DNA of 64,000 nucleotides from assembly GCA_036898135.1 (NCBI GenBank), contig CM072522.1, forward strand, positions 8,578,686-8,642,685. The letters run 5' to 3'. Positions 20,813-33,000 of the stretch are shown here, piece after piece. The stretch comes from Oncomelania hupensis (lineage: Eukaryota; Mollusca; Gastropoda; Littorinimorpha; Pomatiopsidae). Below the pieces are notes generated by a model that saw only the letters and a list, made by a program, of their open reading frames with translations, did no database searches and was not told where the DNA came from. The translations under genes and the position numbers were made by a program. The first letter of the stretch is position 1; the number at the start of each line of letters is the position of its first letter.

Positions 20813-23099
20813 GTTTTACAATACCAGTGGTGTGCCTATGACAATCAAGAAGCAAGACTTCTTGTTCAGAACCAGGTTCAGAATAGGCCTACTATGTTCA
20901 TAATCATTTGGTACTGAAACCATGAAGGCCTGTTTACTTTCAGTTTTACTTTTATTGTCCCAAAACAAAATTTTGTTGTTTTTTTTAATTATTTTTAACT
21001 CGTTTCTAATTTTATTATATCACCTTGCTTGTCACGAGAAACAAATTAGTAATCACACTAGTTTGATGGACCATAAACTCGGATTAACTTGGGGGGGGGG
21101 GGGGGGGAAGGAAGAAGGAATGGTGATGCGTAAGGGTTAGCAGTGTAAGCTACGCTACTCGTCGCTAGGCCTAGTCTTGCACTTCCGGTTTCAGCAAAGG
21201 AACAATTATTCCTTTTAATCCTTAAAAACAACAACTGAGAAACAAAACCTATTGGAGTAATAATTAGTTGGAAACAAATATATCACATGTACGGCAAAAG
21301 GCAAAAAATAACTTTCGCACACGCATTCAATCCAAGCACATTTTGCAAACAAATGGCATGGGGTAAAAGACAAAGAATCCAACTTCATTTCTGAAGTTTC
21401 CATTTTCAATAATATGCCATATACTGAACGCTGTCGGAAATTGAAAACGTGTTATTTTCAGCATAGATCTCGCTTTCCCGCATGGGACTAGCGTTAATGA
21501 ACTACCTAATTAATGATATGTTAAATTTGTTTATATTTTAATTTCGTATAATAGGCCTATCACAGGCGTGAATTTTAAAATTAAATAAATAAATTGAAAT
21601 GTATGTTGCATAATTTCTATCATTGGTAAAACGTTAATGACTGTTACTATTATTCAAATGTTTTAGATAGTTAATTGTAGCAAGGATGTGTGGTGGTGAG
21701 GGTTGGAGAGGGGAGTGCTGGGGGGGGGGGGGGAGAGTTAGAAGGGTGTATGGGATAAGGACCAAAAATAAACTTTGGTTGGAGTGAGGTTTGGATGGAG
21801 AAAGAAGATCTGGGTGAGAAGAGTTTTTAATAATGTTTGTCTGTTGTTAATTTACTTTGATGGCATCTTGTACCTGTGACAATTCGTTCGTGAGGCAATA
21901 AAGACTATTAATACAGTGGGGGAAAAACTCCTCATGGTCTTCGTTTTAGCTTAGTGGAACCAAGCTTTGTGAACATTTGACATTTGCACCTTCATCAAAC
22001 AAATGTAAATAAATAAAGAGCAAAAAATCTTGAAGTTACGTCTTTTGATTTTTTTGTTTTTTGAAGTGTTCATTGTACTTTGAATATCAGTTGCTGTATT
22101 TGTAAGTCCGCTTCTCACCGGAACCCTCTCACTTCTTTTACTTGGTAGAAATGTTTGCTTCAATTCTTGCCCTTATCATACTGTAGACTTGCCTTTCTGT
22201 TTACAATTTTTATCCACCTGCACTTCTACATACTCCAATTCTAACCTTCTTCCCGAGACTGTCTTTATGGCAGAGCAGGACTTTAGTCAAAGCCAATTCA
22301 AATTATTACTCACCATGATTATGTGTGCACTTATAACATACAAGTCACATGCAAACTGGAGGAGTGATAGAAAGGTGAGACTATAACATCAATAGTATAC
22401 ACAGAACACGCCAGTGAAAGATATGTTTAAACTTGTATTAAAACAAAAAGTTTTATTCAATTACCAAAAAACCACAAAAAACAGAAAACAGACACAACTG
22501 GTCTTACTAAATTTTCAGAAAGTATGGACACGATAATGAAAGATACCCCGGTATTCCCACGGGTGTATAGAACATTAGGCAGCCACTGAAAATGAATAAA
22601 ATCTTATACACATGTAACTCTGTATTCACGTAAGTAATCCATCATAATTGCAAAAAGAAATGAACAATTTGTGAAGGTGAATAAAACTAAACATGCTTTG
22701 CGCAAACATTCATAACTTTATATGCTTGGCTAAGAAGAAACCATAGGCGCTTGACATGGGATGGCCGATTGTTGACTTTAAGCTTCCAGTATTACTCTGT
22801 GTTTACTATCGTACAAAGTGTAGACAATATGTGAGCGCTGTCACGCAGAGCACAAATCAATCCCGGAATTTATCTAAACATATTGTTCACATCTAAACCA
22901 AATACCTTGCTCAGTCCAAGCACCACAACTACCAGCAATAGTCCACAATCACAAAGTATTGCAGAATCAGGACCTCAAAAATAATCAAATGAAAACTTTA
23001 TAATACTATGTAAATCTTTAAAAACAACCCAACATCTCTTAAAAACTAAAAGATCTTTACACAGTCAACTTCTAAAAAAAAATCTGGTTTAAAACTGAT
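20813..23099. other. Gene-free AT-rich stretch
   Basis: Contains G homopolymers at about 21090-21108 and 21720-21732. A polyadenylation-like AATAAA at about 21897 follows a TGTGACAATTCG segment and looks like the 3' end of a decayed transcript or LINE. No exon is supported. Confidence 0.45.
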
Positions 23100-23235
23100 G
23101 TGTTAAAAAGTGCTTGTCTGAACAAAATGCTGCGGGAAGTCAATAACGAGAGCACGACGGCGTCCCGAGCACAAAAACGGACACTGCGGAAAGCGATGGA
23201 CAGCGTTTTCAACTCCGTTGGACATCAGCTACAAG
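23100..23235 (+). CDS. Weak candidate exon, unrecognised product
   Basis: A CpG-rich segment open on plus encodes KMLREVNNESTTASRAQKR and continues to a GTAATATG donor-like site at 23236. It stands out in composition from its AT-rich neighbours. No family is recognised and no partner exon was found. Confidence 0.2.
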
Positions 23236-23261
23236 GTAATATGAGGCGGGGGAGGGGGGGG

Positions 23262-24110
23262 GGATTAATTAGTAACTCATTACCTACAGGATTTAACGGA
23301 CTACGATGAGCCGAATCAGGACCTCTCACGAAACAGATCTTTCATGAAACGGGTATATTTTTCTTACAAAATCAGAAACACAAAGGGGAAAAGTGTGCAG
23401 TACTTTACGACTGCAGCTATTTCTGCAAAACGAGGTTTTGGTTTAAATGTGAACGATAAGTTTAGATCAACACCGTGAAATGATTTGATCTGCGTGACGT
23501 GTCGAGACCGTGACCTACCTTGCACTATAGTAAACACAATAGTCACAACAACAAAAACCATGCTCTACAACCATCCAACCCATGTCAACACCATGCTGGA
23601 AAAAAACATAACGCATGTCACCACACAAATAAAACCATAGTGATGAGAAAACAAGATAAACTTCCCCACCAAAATGTGTCGTATTGATTTGTGAAATTTC
23701 AACTACTGAGGTCCTGACTCTGCTCATTTAGTTAGTTATCCATTGCTTATAAGGGTCTAGCGGACAACGTCTACCACATCCCCAAGTAAATAAAACTAAG
23801 TCGTGCTGAGGGGAGGTGCATTCAGCTCATTGTAGTCCGCTGGATCTTTTAAGCAACGATTAACTATCCCACACGGAGTGCCTTTGATTAATTACAAAGT
23901 GTTTACAGCATATTTAAGGGAAAAATGACACATGCACAATTAATGAATTAAAAAAAACAAATGCACAAATTATTATTTATAAACACAAGGGTGGTGGGGA
24001 TTTATGAGAACTGCAGTTTATTATGCAGTTAGTTTATTCATTGCCTATAGGGTCCAGCGGACTACAATGAGCCGAATCAGGACCTCTCACGAAACGGGTC
24101 TACACTCTTA
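23262..24110 (-). repeat. Cluster of 3'-end fragments of the 0.58-kb retroposon
   Basis: Three separate pieces, 23262-23345, 23735-23860 and 24030-24110, carry versions of the 3' terminal block (CAGCGGACTACAATGAGCCG, on plus) next to AGTTAGTTA-type tails. All are strongly 5'-truncated. Confidence 0.7.
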
Positions 24111-24253
24111 CAAGATCTTAAACATGGTTATGATCTAAACACACATAATACAAATACAAAAATACATTTAGAACGATTCCCACAAGAACACTTGAAAAAT
24201 AAAATGTAATCAATTCTTACTGAATTATTTTACACATCTAATTGAATGCATGT

Positions 24254-24832
24254 ACATTACGTTACATGATTATTGCTTTAGATCCAGTGGACTCTTCCGA
24301 ATCAATTCAGGACCGGACAACCCCTGATCCGCATAAAAGATCTGCCGAAACAACCCTAGTGGTAAAACTGAAAGCTCTCCACCAGCCAGTCACTTTACAA
24401 TAAAGACATCGCACACACCGGACGCGACGCTGAGGCTGTACTCTAATGTATCGAATCCCTGTTTACCAAAACAAAATAGAATACAAACATCATTATAAAT
24501 TATCAACAAAACACATACATATAAAATGCCTACATTTGCTAAATAACATCATAGGAAGCCCTAGTGACCACCTGGCAGAAAGCAGCCAATATTTCCAAGC
24601 TGATCCAACAGACCTCATACACAAATAAGGAGTCTTGTCCCGGAAGAGTTTTCAAGAAAATAGGTAGATGACTGGTCTAGCGAAGAAGAAGATAGAATAG
24701 CAGATTGATAGAACAGAGCAGGAATGAGAAAGAGCAAATGAGAAAGACAGCGACAGTGTGAATTTAAAGCACTAAATTTCCAGAAAGTGGGGATACTATT
24801 TATACTGAAACCCCCGGCACCCCAACAGGGGT
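24254..24832 (-). mobile_element. 0.58-kb retroposon, full-length copy with target duplication
   Basis: Flanked by a 12-bp direct repeat TTGAATGCATGT (24242-24253 and 24833-24844). On minus it begins with a GC hairpin (ACCCCTGTTGGGGTGCCGGG), then TATAAATAGTATCC, and ends TCCACTGGATCTAAAGC plus an ATG-TAATG tail. No ORF of substance. Confidence 0.93.
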
Positions 24833-25359
24833 TTGAATGCATGTGTGCATTGTACTTGTTATTTCTGTAAAGGCTGAGGGTGTCCCAAGTAATGTTCATC
24901 CACCTGACATTGGGAAAATCTTCCTTATTATACATACATTGTACTGTATGCCCTCTACCGTCTCACAAATTCAGCAAATATATTGCAGTGTACTGTACCT
25001 TGCATTAAAAAACAACTCAATAGTTTATAACCTGAAATTCAAAATCATTTTCCTTAATTGTTTGCAGATAAAAGCAGATCATTTCAGAAATGTGGTAACA
25101 CTGACCATATACTGAAAAAAGAGGATAATTGCAAAATAAATATGCATTTTTCTGTATACCAGCAATATATAATATATGTTACGCTCAATGTGGACAATTG
25201 CCTTTAATGTGAGCACTAGCCAACAAACAGCATAATATGAACATTAGGCAGATGACTTGCCTAAAGTTAAAAATTGTCAACATTAGGCAGAAAATTGAGT
25301 AATGTTTACAATATGCAGCTCCATTTTGCCCGATATGAACAGGTTTGCCTAATGTGAAC

Positions 25360-25950
25360 ATTACAAAACATTACATTACATTACATAATTGTTGTTTTAG
25401 GTCCAGCGGACTCTTTCGAGCCAAATCAGGACCGGACAACCCCCAATCCGCATAAAAGATCTGCTGAAACAACCCTAGTGGGAAAACTGAATGCCCTCCA
25501 CCAGCCAGTCACTTTACAATAAAGACATCCCACACACGGCACGGCTGAGGCTTCACCCCAACTTATCGAACCCCCGTTTATAAAAACAAAATAGAATACA
25601 AACATCATTATAAATTATCAACAAAACAAATACATATAAAATGCCTACATTGCTAAATAATAACATCATAGGAAGCCCTAGTGACCACCTGGCAGAAAGC
25701 GTCCAATATTCCCAAGCTGATCCAACAGACCTCATACACAAACAAGGAGTCTTGTCCAGGAAGAGTTTTCAAGAAAAAAGGTAGGTGACTGGTCTAGCGA
25801 AGAAGAAGATAGTATAGCAGATTGATAGAACAGAGCAGGACTGAGAAAGAGCAAATGAGAAAGACAGCGACAGTGGGAATTTAAAGCACTAAATTTCCAG
25901 AAAGTGGGGATACTATTTATACTGAAACCCCCGGCACCCCAACGGGGGTA
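25360..25950 (-). mobile_element. 0.58-kb retroposon nested in the inverted-repeat element
   Basis: Flanked by a 12-bp direct repeat CCTAATGTGAAC (25348-25359 and 25951-25962). The duplicated target is itself part of the host element's arm, which proves insertion order. The tail on the left is a CATTA array. Confidence 0.95.
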
Positions 25951-26016
25951 CCTAATGTGAACGATCATGTTTATTTGCTCTCTCTCTCTCGCCTAATGTG
26001 AACAATCATGTTTATT

Positions 26017-26018
<2 letters not shown>

Positions 26019-26088
<70 letters not shown>
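26019..26088. repeat. (GA)n microsatellite
   Basis: About 70 bases. Mirror of the CT run at 26716-26782 inside the same inverted-repeat element. Confidence 0.97.
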
Positions 26089-26091
<3 letters not shown>

Positions 26092-26270
26092 GGTCAATAT
26101 TTTTATTTTACACTTAGATTGTTCTATTTCCCTTTCTATTGTGTAGTTTTCTTTCTCATTAATGACTGAGTATTAACTTCACCTGTCTTCTCACCTCTTT
26201 ATTTTTCTCTCCATATTTTGAGTGCTGTTCAGTGTGTTTATTTTTAATGGATTGAAGATATATTTTACAG

Positions 26271-26408
26271 CAAAGGCTGCTTGGCGGTCAAGGATTTACG
26301 AAGTCCCAATGTACAACTAAGTGTACATCCGGACAATGCAGCTGCGTGAAAAAAGAAATTAAGTGTAACTGCTGCTGTCACCCTGGCAGATCATGCAACA
26401 ATTTCTAG
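26271..26408 (+). CDS. Cys-rich 45-residue terminal exon
   Basis: An acceptor TTTTACAG at 26263-26270 is followed by a frame of 45 codons ending at TAG (26406-26408), with AATAAA at 26557-26562 in the 3' UTR. The peptide QRLLGGQGFTKSQC continues as CTTKC, GQCSC, KCNCCCHPGRSC. This is the Cys-His tail (C-x3-C-x4-C-x-C ... CH-x-G-x-SC) common at the C-terminus of mobile-element-derived proteins in invertebrates. Upstream exons are not present inside the element, so this is probably a captured 3' end. Confidence 0.5.
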   Translation, partial: QRLLGGQGFTKSQCTTKCTSGQCSCVKKEIKCNCCCHPGRSCNNF

Positions 26409-26712
26409 ACCCTGAGATCAAATTGTAAACACATTTATCTGTTCAATTTTTTCTATTTCTATTTTTGAGCAATACGCCACACACAGTTTGAAATTTATCT
26501 TTGAAGTTTTCTAATGTATTTTGTGAGTTTTGTAAATTAGACATGCATTATGATGAAATAAATTTCTACATTTATCTGCTGTATCCTATTATTCTTTGCA
26601 TTTCAGTTAGTTATAATTTTTTTTATCTTGTTATCTTCTCTTTTGAATAAATTGCTATTCCATCGAGATAACTCTACTAGTCTTATTTCTGCTTCTACGT
26701 CTACTTTATCTG

Positions 26713-26715
<3 letters not shown>

Positions 26716-26782
<67 letters not shown>
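26716..26782. repeat. (CT)n microsatellite
   Basis: About 67 bases, complementary in sense to 26019-26088. Confidence 0.97.
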
Positions 26783-26786
<4 letters not shown>

Positions 26787-26997
26787 GCTCTCTCTCCAAA
26801 TAAACATGATTGTTCAAATTAGGCAAGCCTGTTCATATCTGGCAAAATGGAGCTGCATAATGTGAACATTAGTCAATTTTCTGACTAATGTTGACAATTT
26901 TTAACATTAGGCAAGACATCTGCCTAATGTTCACATTATGCAGTTTACAATAACATAAAAAAAATGGTCCACGTTGAGCGCAACATATATCTATATC

Positions 26998-27605
26998 ATA
27001 CCATAACATACAAAAAATAATAATCAAATAAATAAATAATTTGTACATGTGCACATTACATGTTAGCGATTGATATTTAAAAAAAGACAGGCATGGTCTA
27101 TGAAGTTTTCTCAGGGTGATAATATTAACATCAAATTACACCTGTTATCTCAACTAAAACTTTGTACATCTCTCCCAAAACAAAGAAACGGTAAATTTTC
27201 CCCACTTACCACACCATCTTACAGTATTTAATGCATAAGATGTGCCAAGGGGCACCCAAAATTATCGCTCAATTTATCAACACATTCCAAGATCGCTTTT
27301 TAATTGACTGACAGGACAGACAGATCTAGCACATCAGGCTACAATTGTATAAACAATTTTGAAATACTTCTTATGCATAAGCTAAGAATTGGATAAACGT
27401 GTTGCTTGTGTGGTTTTAAAAGCATTTAGTTTACACACTTTTAAAACAAACCATTTTTCAAACATGAACAGTTTAGCACCACAAAAAAAAAAATTGAAAC
27501 AGATGATCAAATAGACAAATGTTTGCTAAAACAGAAAGCAAAAACACCAGAAGTGTCATGTAGAAGAGACTGAGTGATTATGTTCTTAACTGAATGAACT
27601 CATGT
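26998..27605. other. Probable 3' UTR and downstream flank of the tyrosine-recombinase gene
   Basis: AT-rich with no coding segment. The gene's stop lies at the right edge. Confidence 0.4.
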
Positions 27606-30001
27606 TTAGGATTGCAGCTTTTTAATTTGTCGTCTTGTTTTTTCAATCTCATTCCTAACAGTACATTTGATCTTTTGCCACGACTTGCTTGAAAATGAGT
27701 CATTCGATCGAATGAATTCCTCACACTCAGACTTTCCAGGCAAACTTCTTTCCAGAATATGGCGCCTGAAGTGATTCCGAATCAGTTGCTTATGTTCTGC
27801 GGACAAGAAATCCCTGTGTCTCGACGTTTCGCTCACATATGATGTCTTTGCCATCTTCTTTTTAGAGTTTTTAGGAGATGATCTTGACACCATCTTCTGG
27901 TTAATTGTTGACCTTTTCCATCTCGATTCTGACGACAGCTCGCTTTCTCGAGATGATGTAGAAGCTATCTCCTGGTCTCTTCTTGATGCGTTACATAGCT
28001 GTGCGGTCTGTTGGTTTTCAACGGGTCTAGCACAGGTTGATGTCGCCGTCACTTCTTCCTCATCGCTAACCACAGCTTCACTGGCACCCCCCTCTACCTC
28101 TGAATCTGTAAAGTCAGGGTTGACATCGATTTCCTGAAGTGTTTTCCCATGAAACTTTGATAACTGCCCACTTTCCATGCACAACAGCAGACGGCTAACT
28201 TTAGCCAGTTGATAGGTGTCTTGTGGTAGCCTGTAGAACTCCCTGTGAACACTAATGTTGTGTCCCATATAAGTACAAATTTGTTCTAGTTCGTGTTCAG
28301 CCAGATTCAGCACCTGGCAAACTGTTGCAAGATGTTTGCGGAGTCTGGTACCCGTGATGTTGCTTGGCTCTTTGGCACCACTCTGATGAGCTGCTTCGTG
28401 GAGTGTTTGATGACCTGACATGTGATGCTGTGACTGGAAGTATGGTCTCGCAAAGACATGCTGATTTGTCTGGCTTACCCCTACATCAGCTCTGAGGTCA
28501 TTTAATGCATCGATTTCTTCAACCATTGATTCTGTCAGAAGTACAGGAACTTTTCGCCCATGTTTTCCTCGAATTTCTACCCTTTGAAAATTGTTTACAA
28601 GTTTCTTTTCCAGTTCAGACAAAGCTTGAAGCACATCATCAGATGGTATGCTGTTGTTGCAGGAAGCTGCTGTGTAATCTGACATCAACATCTTGGCTGC
28701 CTCCCCACTTCTTCTTCTATTAAAGAGGATGATGTTGGCCAGTGAAACCTTGGCAAGCGCATGCCACGATTCAGCTGAAGGGTGCGCCTTCAAGTTTTTA
28801 AGGCGTTTCTTTCTTTCTTCTTTCAGGTATTCTGATACAAGTCTGACATCCTCTGTCAGGGGTAGCCTATGGGGCTTGTTCCATTTCTGCGTCTCCAAGG
28901 TTGTTAATGCTGATGACGAGATATATGAGCTCCAATCTGCATCACAGAGATCTTTAAAGGCTTCACATCTGTCCTTCAGCTGTGTGCTGCCCTCAATAAG
29001 AGCCTTGCTTCTCAAAGTGATTGCAATCTTTTTTAATGTGTGACCCAGTTTGAGGGCCAAGGATGGATTCGAGAACCGATTTCCCATTGAGGAATAGCCA
29101 CAGAGTTCTCTTACAGCCTTGATCAGGGATGGAAACTTGCCTGGGTCAATACAACTTTGCAGGTCTGTAATGCTAGAATCCACTTTCCTGGCTAAAAGCA
29201 AAAATCGGGACAGCTCTCTCAGTTTCTGGCGTATATATGGTACGTGAAGATCCCCATTCTTTTGATACAGTTTTTCCCCAAATGAAACAATAAGTGAATC
29301 GTTTCTTGCTGTTAGTGTCACATCATCACAGGTCATATTGGAGAAAACATGCTCTTTCAAACCGTCAGAGCATTTGGCTGCGGCTGGAAGTAACATCTGT
29401 GATCCTGAAATAACTTTTCTTCTTTTTCTGGTCGAGCTCTGAAATTTGCATTTACTTGCATGCCGCCACAGATCTTTCTTCAAAAAAAATCCAAGGCAGT
29501 GCTCACAAGGTGAATATTCAGAGGCACTAACCGGTTCAGAAGGACATCGCCAGGCAATTATCATCCCTTTACCAGATTTCAATACTTCACAATTGTGTTT
29601 ATAATTTCCCAGATTCCTCAATCTCTCGATTAAGAATTTTCTCTGTGATGAATGTTTTTCCTTAGAAAGAATTTCTGCAACCTCTGCTGTGCTCTTGTGA
29701 ACAGAAAGCATATGCTTGGTGATGTTATTGCTAGTGCTCATTCTTTCACAAAAATTACATTTTGCAGCTTTGTCCCATTTGCGTTTCCCATCAATGTTTG
29801 TTGCCATCTGTACCTGAATTGGATGGTTTGCTGTGGTTGAACTTGTGAATGAAGAGTCTGCTGCTGCCTGTACTGCCTGGCTCTGATGGTCGACATGACA
29901 AGTACTCGATGTGACTGTATCTTCAGAGTCATTTGCTGCTCCCTGACCTTGGATTCCATGGCCGATTGTGGTGTACGATGATAAAACTGCATGGTCAGTG
30001 G
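27606..30001 (-). CDS. Exon 3 (coding to stop) of the tyrosine-recombinase gene
   Basis: The acceptor TTTTTTCCCACAG lies just above 30001. The exon is open for 799 codons without interruption and contains both zinc fingers (C17-C20-H32-H37 and C101-C104-H116-C120, counted from the Met at 29807), the recombinase domain (about 310-545) and the C-terminal conserved domain (about 665-725). The in-frame Met at 29807 is not the start, because the frame is open for 64 codons upstream to the acceptor. Confidence 0.9.
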
Positions 30002-33000
30002 CTGTGGGAAAAAATCATTACTATGCATTAAAAACTCGGTAGTCAAGAGGTGGTCTTATACTGTTCTTATATAGCGCTTTACCAGCACAAGGGCTGCTCA
30101 AGGCGCTGGATGATAATGAACGCTAACACATAAGTCAATGCGATAGACTGCATGCGAGCAGCTCCACCCAGGACTGGGGGGATTAGCACCTATGGTGCAT
30201 GCTGGATGTATTCATGTTATACACATGTGGCCGAAGTTCGGCCTGCCTTCTCACAGAAAGTGTGGCAGCCGCAGAGCAGCTCCACCCAGGACTGGGGGGA
30301 TTAGCACCTATGGTGCATGCTGGATGTATTCATGTTATACACATGTGGCCGAAGTTCGGCCTGCCTTCTCACAGAAAGTGTGGCAGCCGCAGAGCAGCGC
30401 CACCCAGGACACGTGGTGAGCGAGGGGAAGGCAGGCAGAGGGGGAAGGCAGAGACGGAGGGGGGAGATGAGGGGGTGAAAAAGTTAAACAAGAGTGTGTG
30501 AAGTCCGTGCTATGGAATGCGTGCAAGCAGCATCACCCAGGACAGGGGGAATATATGTGCATTATGGGTGCATTGGTGCAATACCCAACTTCAGGCTGCT
30601 TTCTCGGTGCATATCCTACCCTATCCTATCCTGTCCCGTAACCCGGAGGTCGTAGGGGCACCACAAATGATCGTTTGACCAGCATACTCCATCCCTCTCT
30701 GTAGAATGGTCTTTGCAAGGCCTGATGATCTGATGATGTGGCCATACCATCGGAGTTTCAGTTTTTCACCATTGTAAGCAGGTCATCGTGTTGTCCAATG
30801 GCTTGTGTGATGGTCTGTCGGACTTCGTTGTTTGTGATGTGTTGGGTATAGGAAATGCCCAGAAGTCTTCTGTAGCACCTCATCTCCATGCTTTGTATTC
30901 TTCGTTGTAGATCTGCTGTGAGGTGCATGCTTCGCAAGCATATTGGAAGATGGAGATGACAAGGGAGCGCAGCAGTCTTACTTTGGAATGTAGACTGATG
31001 GTCCTGTCTTTCCAAATGGGCTTCAACCTTGTCAGTGCAGTAGTTGTTTGTGCGATCCTGGAGAGGACTTCCTGTCGGGACCCAGGGATCAGTTTACTAG
31101 CGCGCCCTGCGCCACTGACGCATAAAAATTAAAAATGACCCATCTACAATTCTTGCCAGGTTCGATTTTTGGTACCAGTGCGCCACCACAATAACAGTGC
31201 ACTGTATTGGAGGCGACCTACGTGCTTTTGCTAAGGCAAGTTCAGCGATTAACTATGAGGGCCCAGATGTTGATCTTTCAGCCAATAAGAAATGTTGTAC
31301 GATTCTTCCAAATCAGAATTTGCTATCGTCTGCGCGCATGTTGTGTCCCTGCAAGGAGGATTTTGTGTTTTTCTTTGTGCCGCTTTGAAAACGCCCCCCA
31401 CCCCCCCCCACCCCCACCCCAAAAAAAAACCAACAAAAAAACAACTAAACTTGAGGTAGGACAGTCTAGACTGTCGTTTGCTGCTGTTAAACTACAGTCT
31501 ACCGCCGCTAATCCTACGCAAGATGATTGTGTGAGCCCCGAGTCAAGTCAAAATACTGATCCCTGTTCTGGTTAGTGTTTTGTTGGTAAACATGCTTCAC
31601 AACACATGCACACTCACAATAATCTATTTTGTTTTAATTTCTGTAATAATATCTCCAGGTTATCTTTTACATGTACGTAAATTACTGCTGAAATCATGGC
31701 CCATTGAAATTTGATCTGAGGGGCCCAATGGCCCATAGCTTTTTTGTGTCAGGCTGAACCCCCGGACCCATTGTCTGATACAATGGCTCCTAAATAATTG
31801 AAGCTATGCACTGTGTTGAGGAATTGGCCTTGGACTTTGATGTCCGTGTTGATACCATTGGACGATTGGTGTTGTTGGTCATCATTTTGGTCTTCTCTGC
31901 ACTTATTTCCATTCCATAAGCTGTGGAGGTGGTGTCAAGCCTCTGTACCAGCTGTTCAAGTTCGTGTTCCTCTCCAGCCAATCCATCAATGTCATCCGCA
32001 AAACGAAGATTGGAGATTGCTCTACACCCTATGCTGACTGTGCCTTCGTGATCTGCAAGAGCATCTGACATGATGTGCTCTAAGAAGATGTTGAAGAGTG
32101 TTGGAGAGAGTAGGCATCCTTGACGCACACTGATTGTTGTTCTGAACCAGTTCCCGATGACGCTGTTATGGAGTACTGCACTGTCCTCGGTGCATGTACA
32201 GTGTATTGGTGTAACTGTCATGGACGTCAGCATCAGGATGCAGAGCGCCGCTGTTACACGATTATTGATCAATGATAGATTCAGCTCCGATGCTTGAATC
32301 TCGTGTAACTCTAATTCGTTTATCCACGCAACCTGTTCACTCAGCAATAAGGCAGGAGTCGTCGTATGAAGTTTTCCAATTTTATTCAGCAATATCAACA
32401 ACTGCATTCAAGATCTCTTTCTGAAGATGACTTACTTCAAGCAGACAGGGCACTATTTTTATAGCCTCCCAAAAATGGAGAATGTCTGAGAATGCTCCAG
32501 AATGACGCAGTAGTTAGTTATTCATTGCTTACAGGGTCCAGCGGACTGCAAAGAGCCGAATCAGGACCACAAAATCAAGCCCACAACTTGTCTGAAAGAG
32601 GACTCACCCCTGATCCGCATAAAAGATCTGCTGAAACAACTCCAGTGGTAACACTGGGACGCTGAGGCTATATTCTAATTTATCGAACCCCCGTTTACAA
32701 AAACAAAATAGAATACAAACATGCATCATTATAAAATATTAACAAAACACATACATATAAAATGCCTACATTGCTAAATAATAACATCATAGGAAGCCCT
32801 AGTGACCATTCGGCAGCAAGCGTCCAATATTTCCAAGCTGATACAACAGATCTCACACACAAATGAGGAATTTTGTCCCGGAAGAGTTTTCAAGAAAAAA
32901 AGATAGGTGACTGGTCTAGCGAAGAAGAAGATAGTATAGTAGATTGATAGAACAGAGTAGGAATGAGAAAGAACAAATGAGAAAGACGGCGACAGTGGGA

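Larger units (their letters stand above)
25165..26997. mobile_element. Long-inverted-repeat DNA element carrying a terminal exon
   Basis: The left arm (25165-25359 continuing at 25951-26088) is the reverse complement of the right arm (26716-26997) over about 270 bases. Shared blocks include ATATATGTTRCGCTC, GCAGCTCCATTTTGCC and AATCATGTTTATTTG, and both arms end inward in (GA)n/(CT)n runs. The left arm was later split by a retroposon (25360-25950). The interior (26089-26715) holds a Cys-rich terminal exon and a poly(A) signal. No clear target duplication was found because the flanks are AT repeats. Confidence 0.8.
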
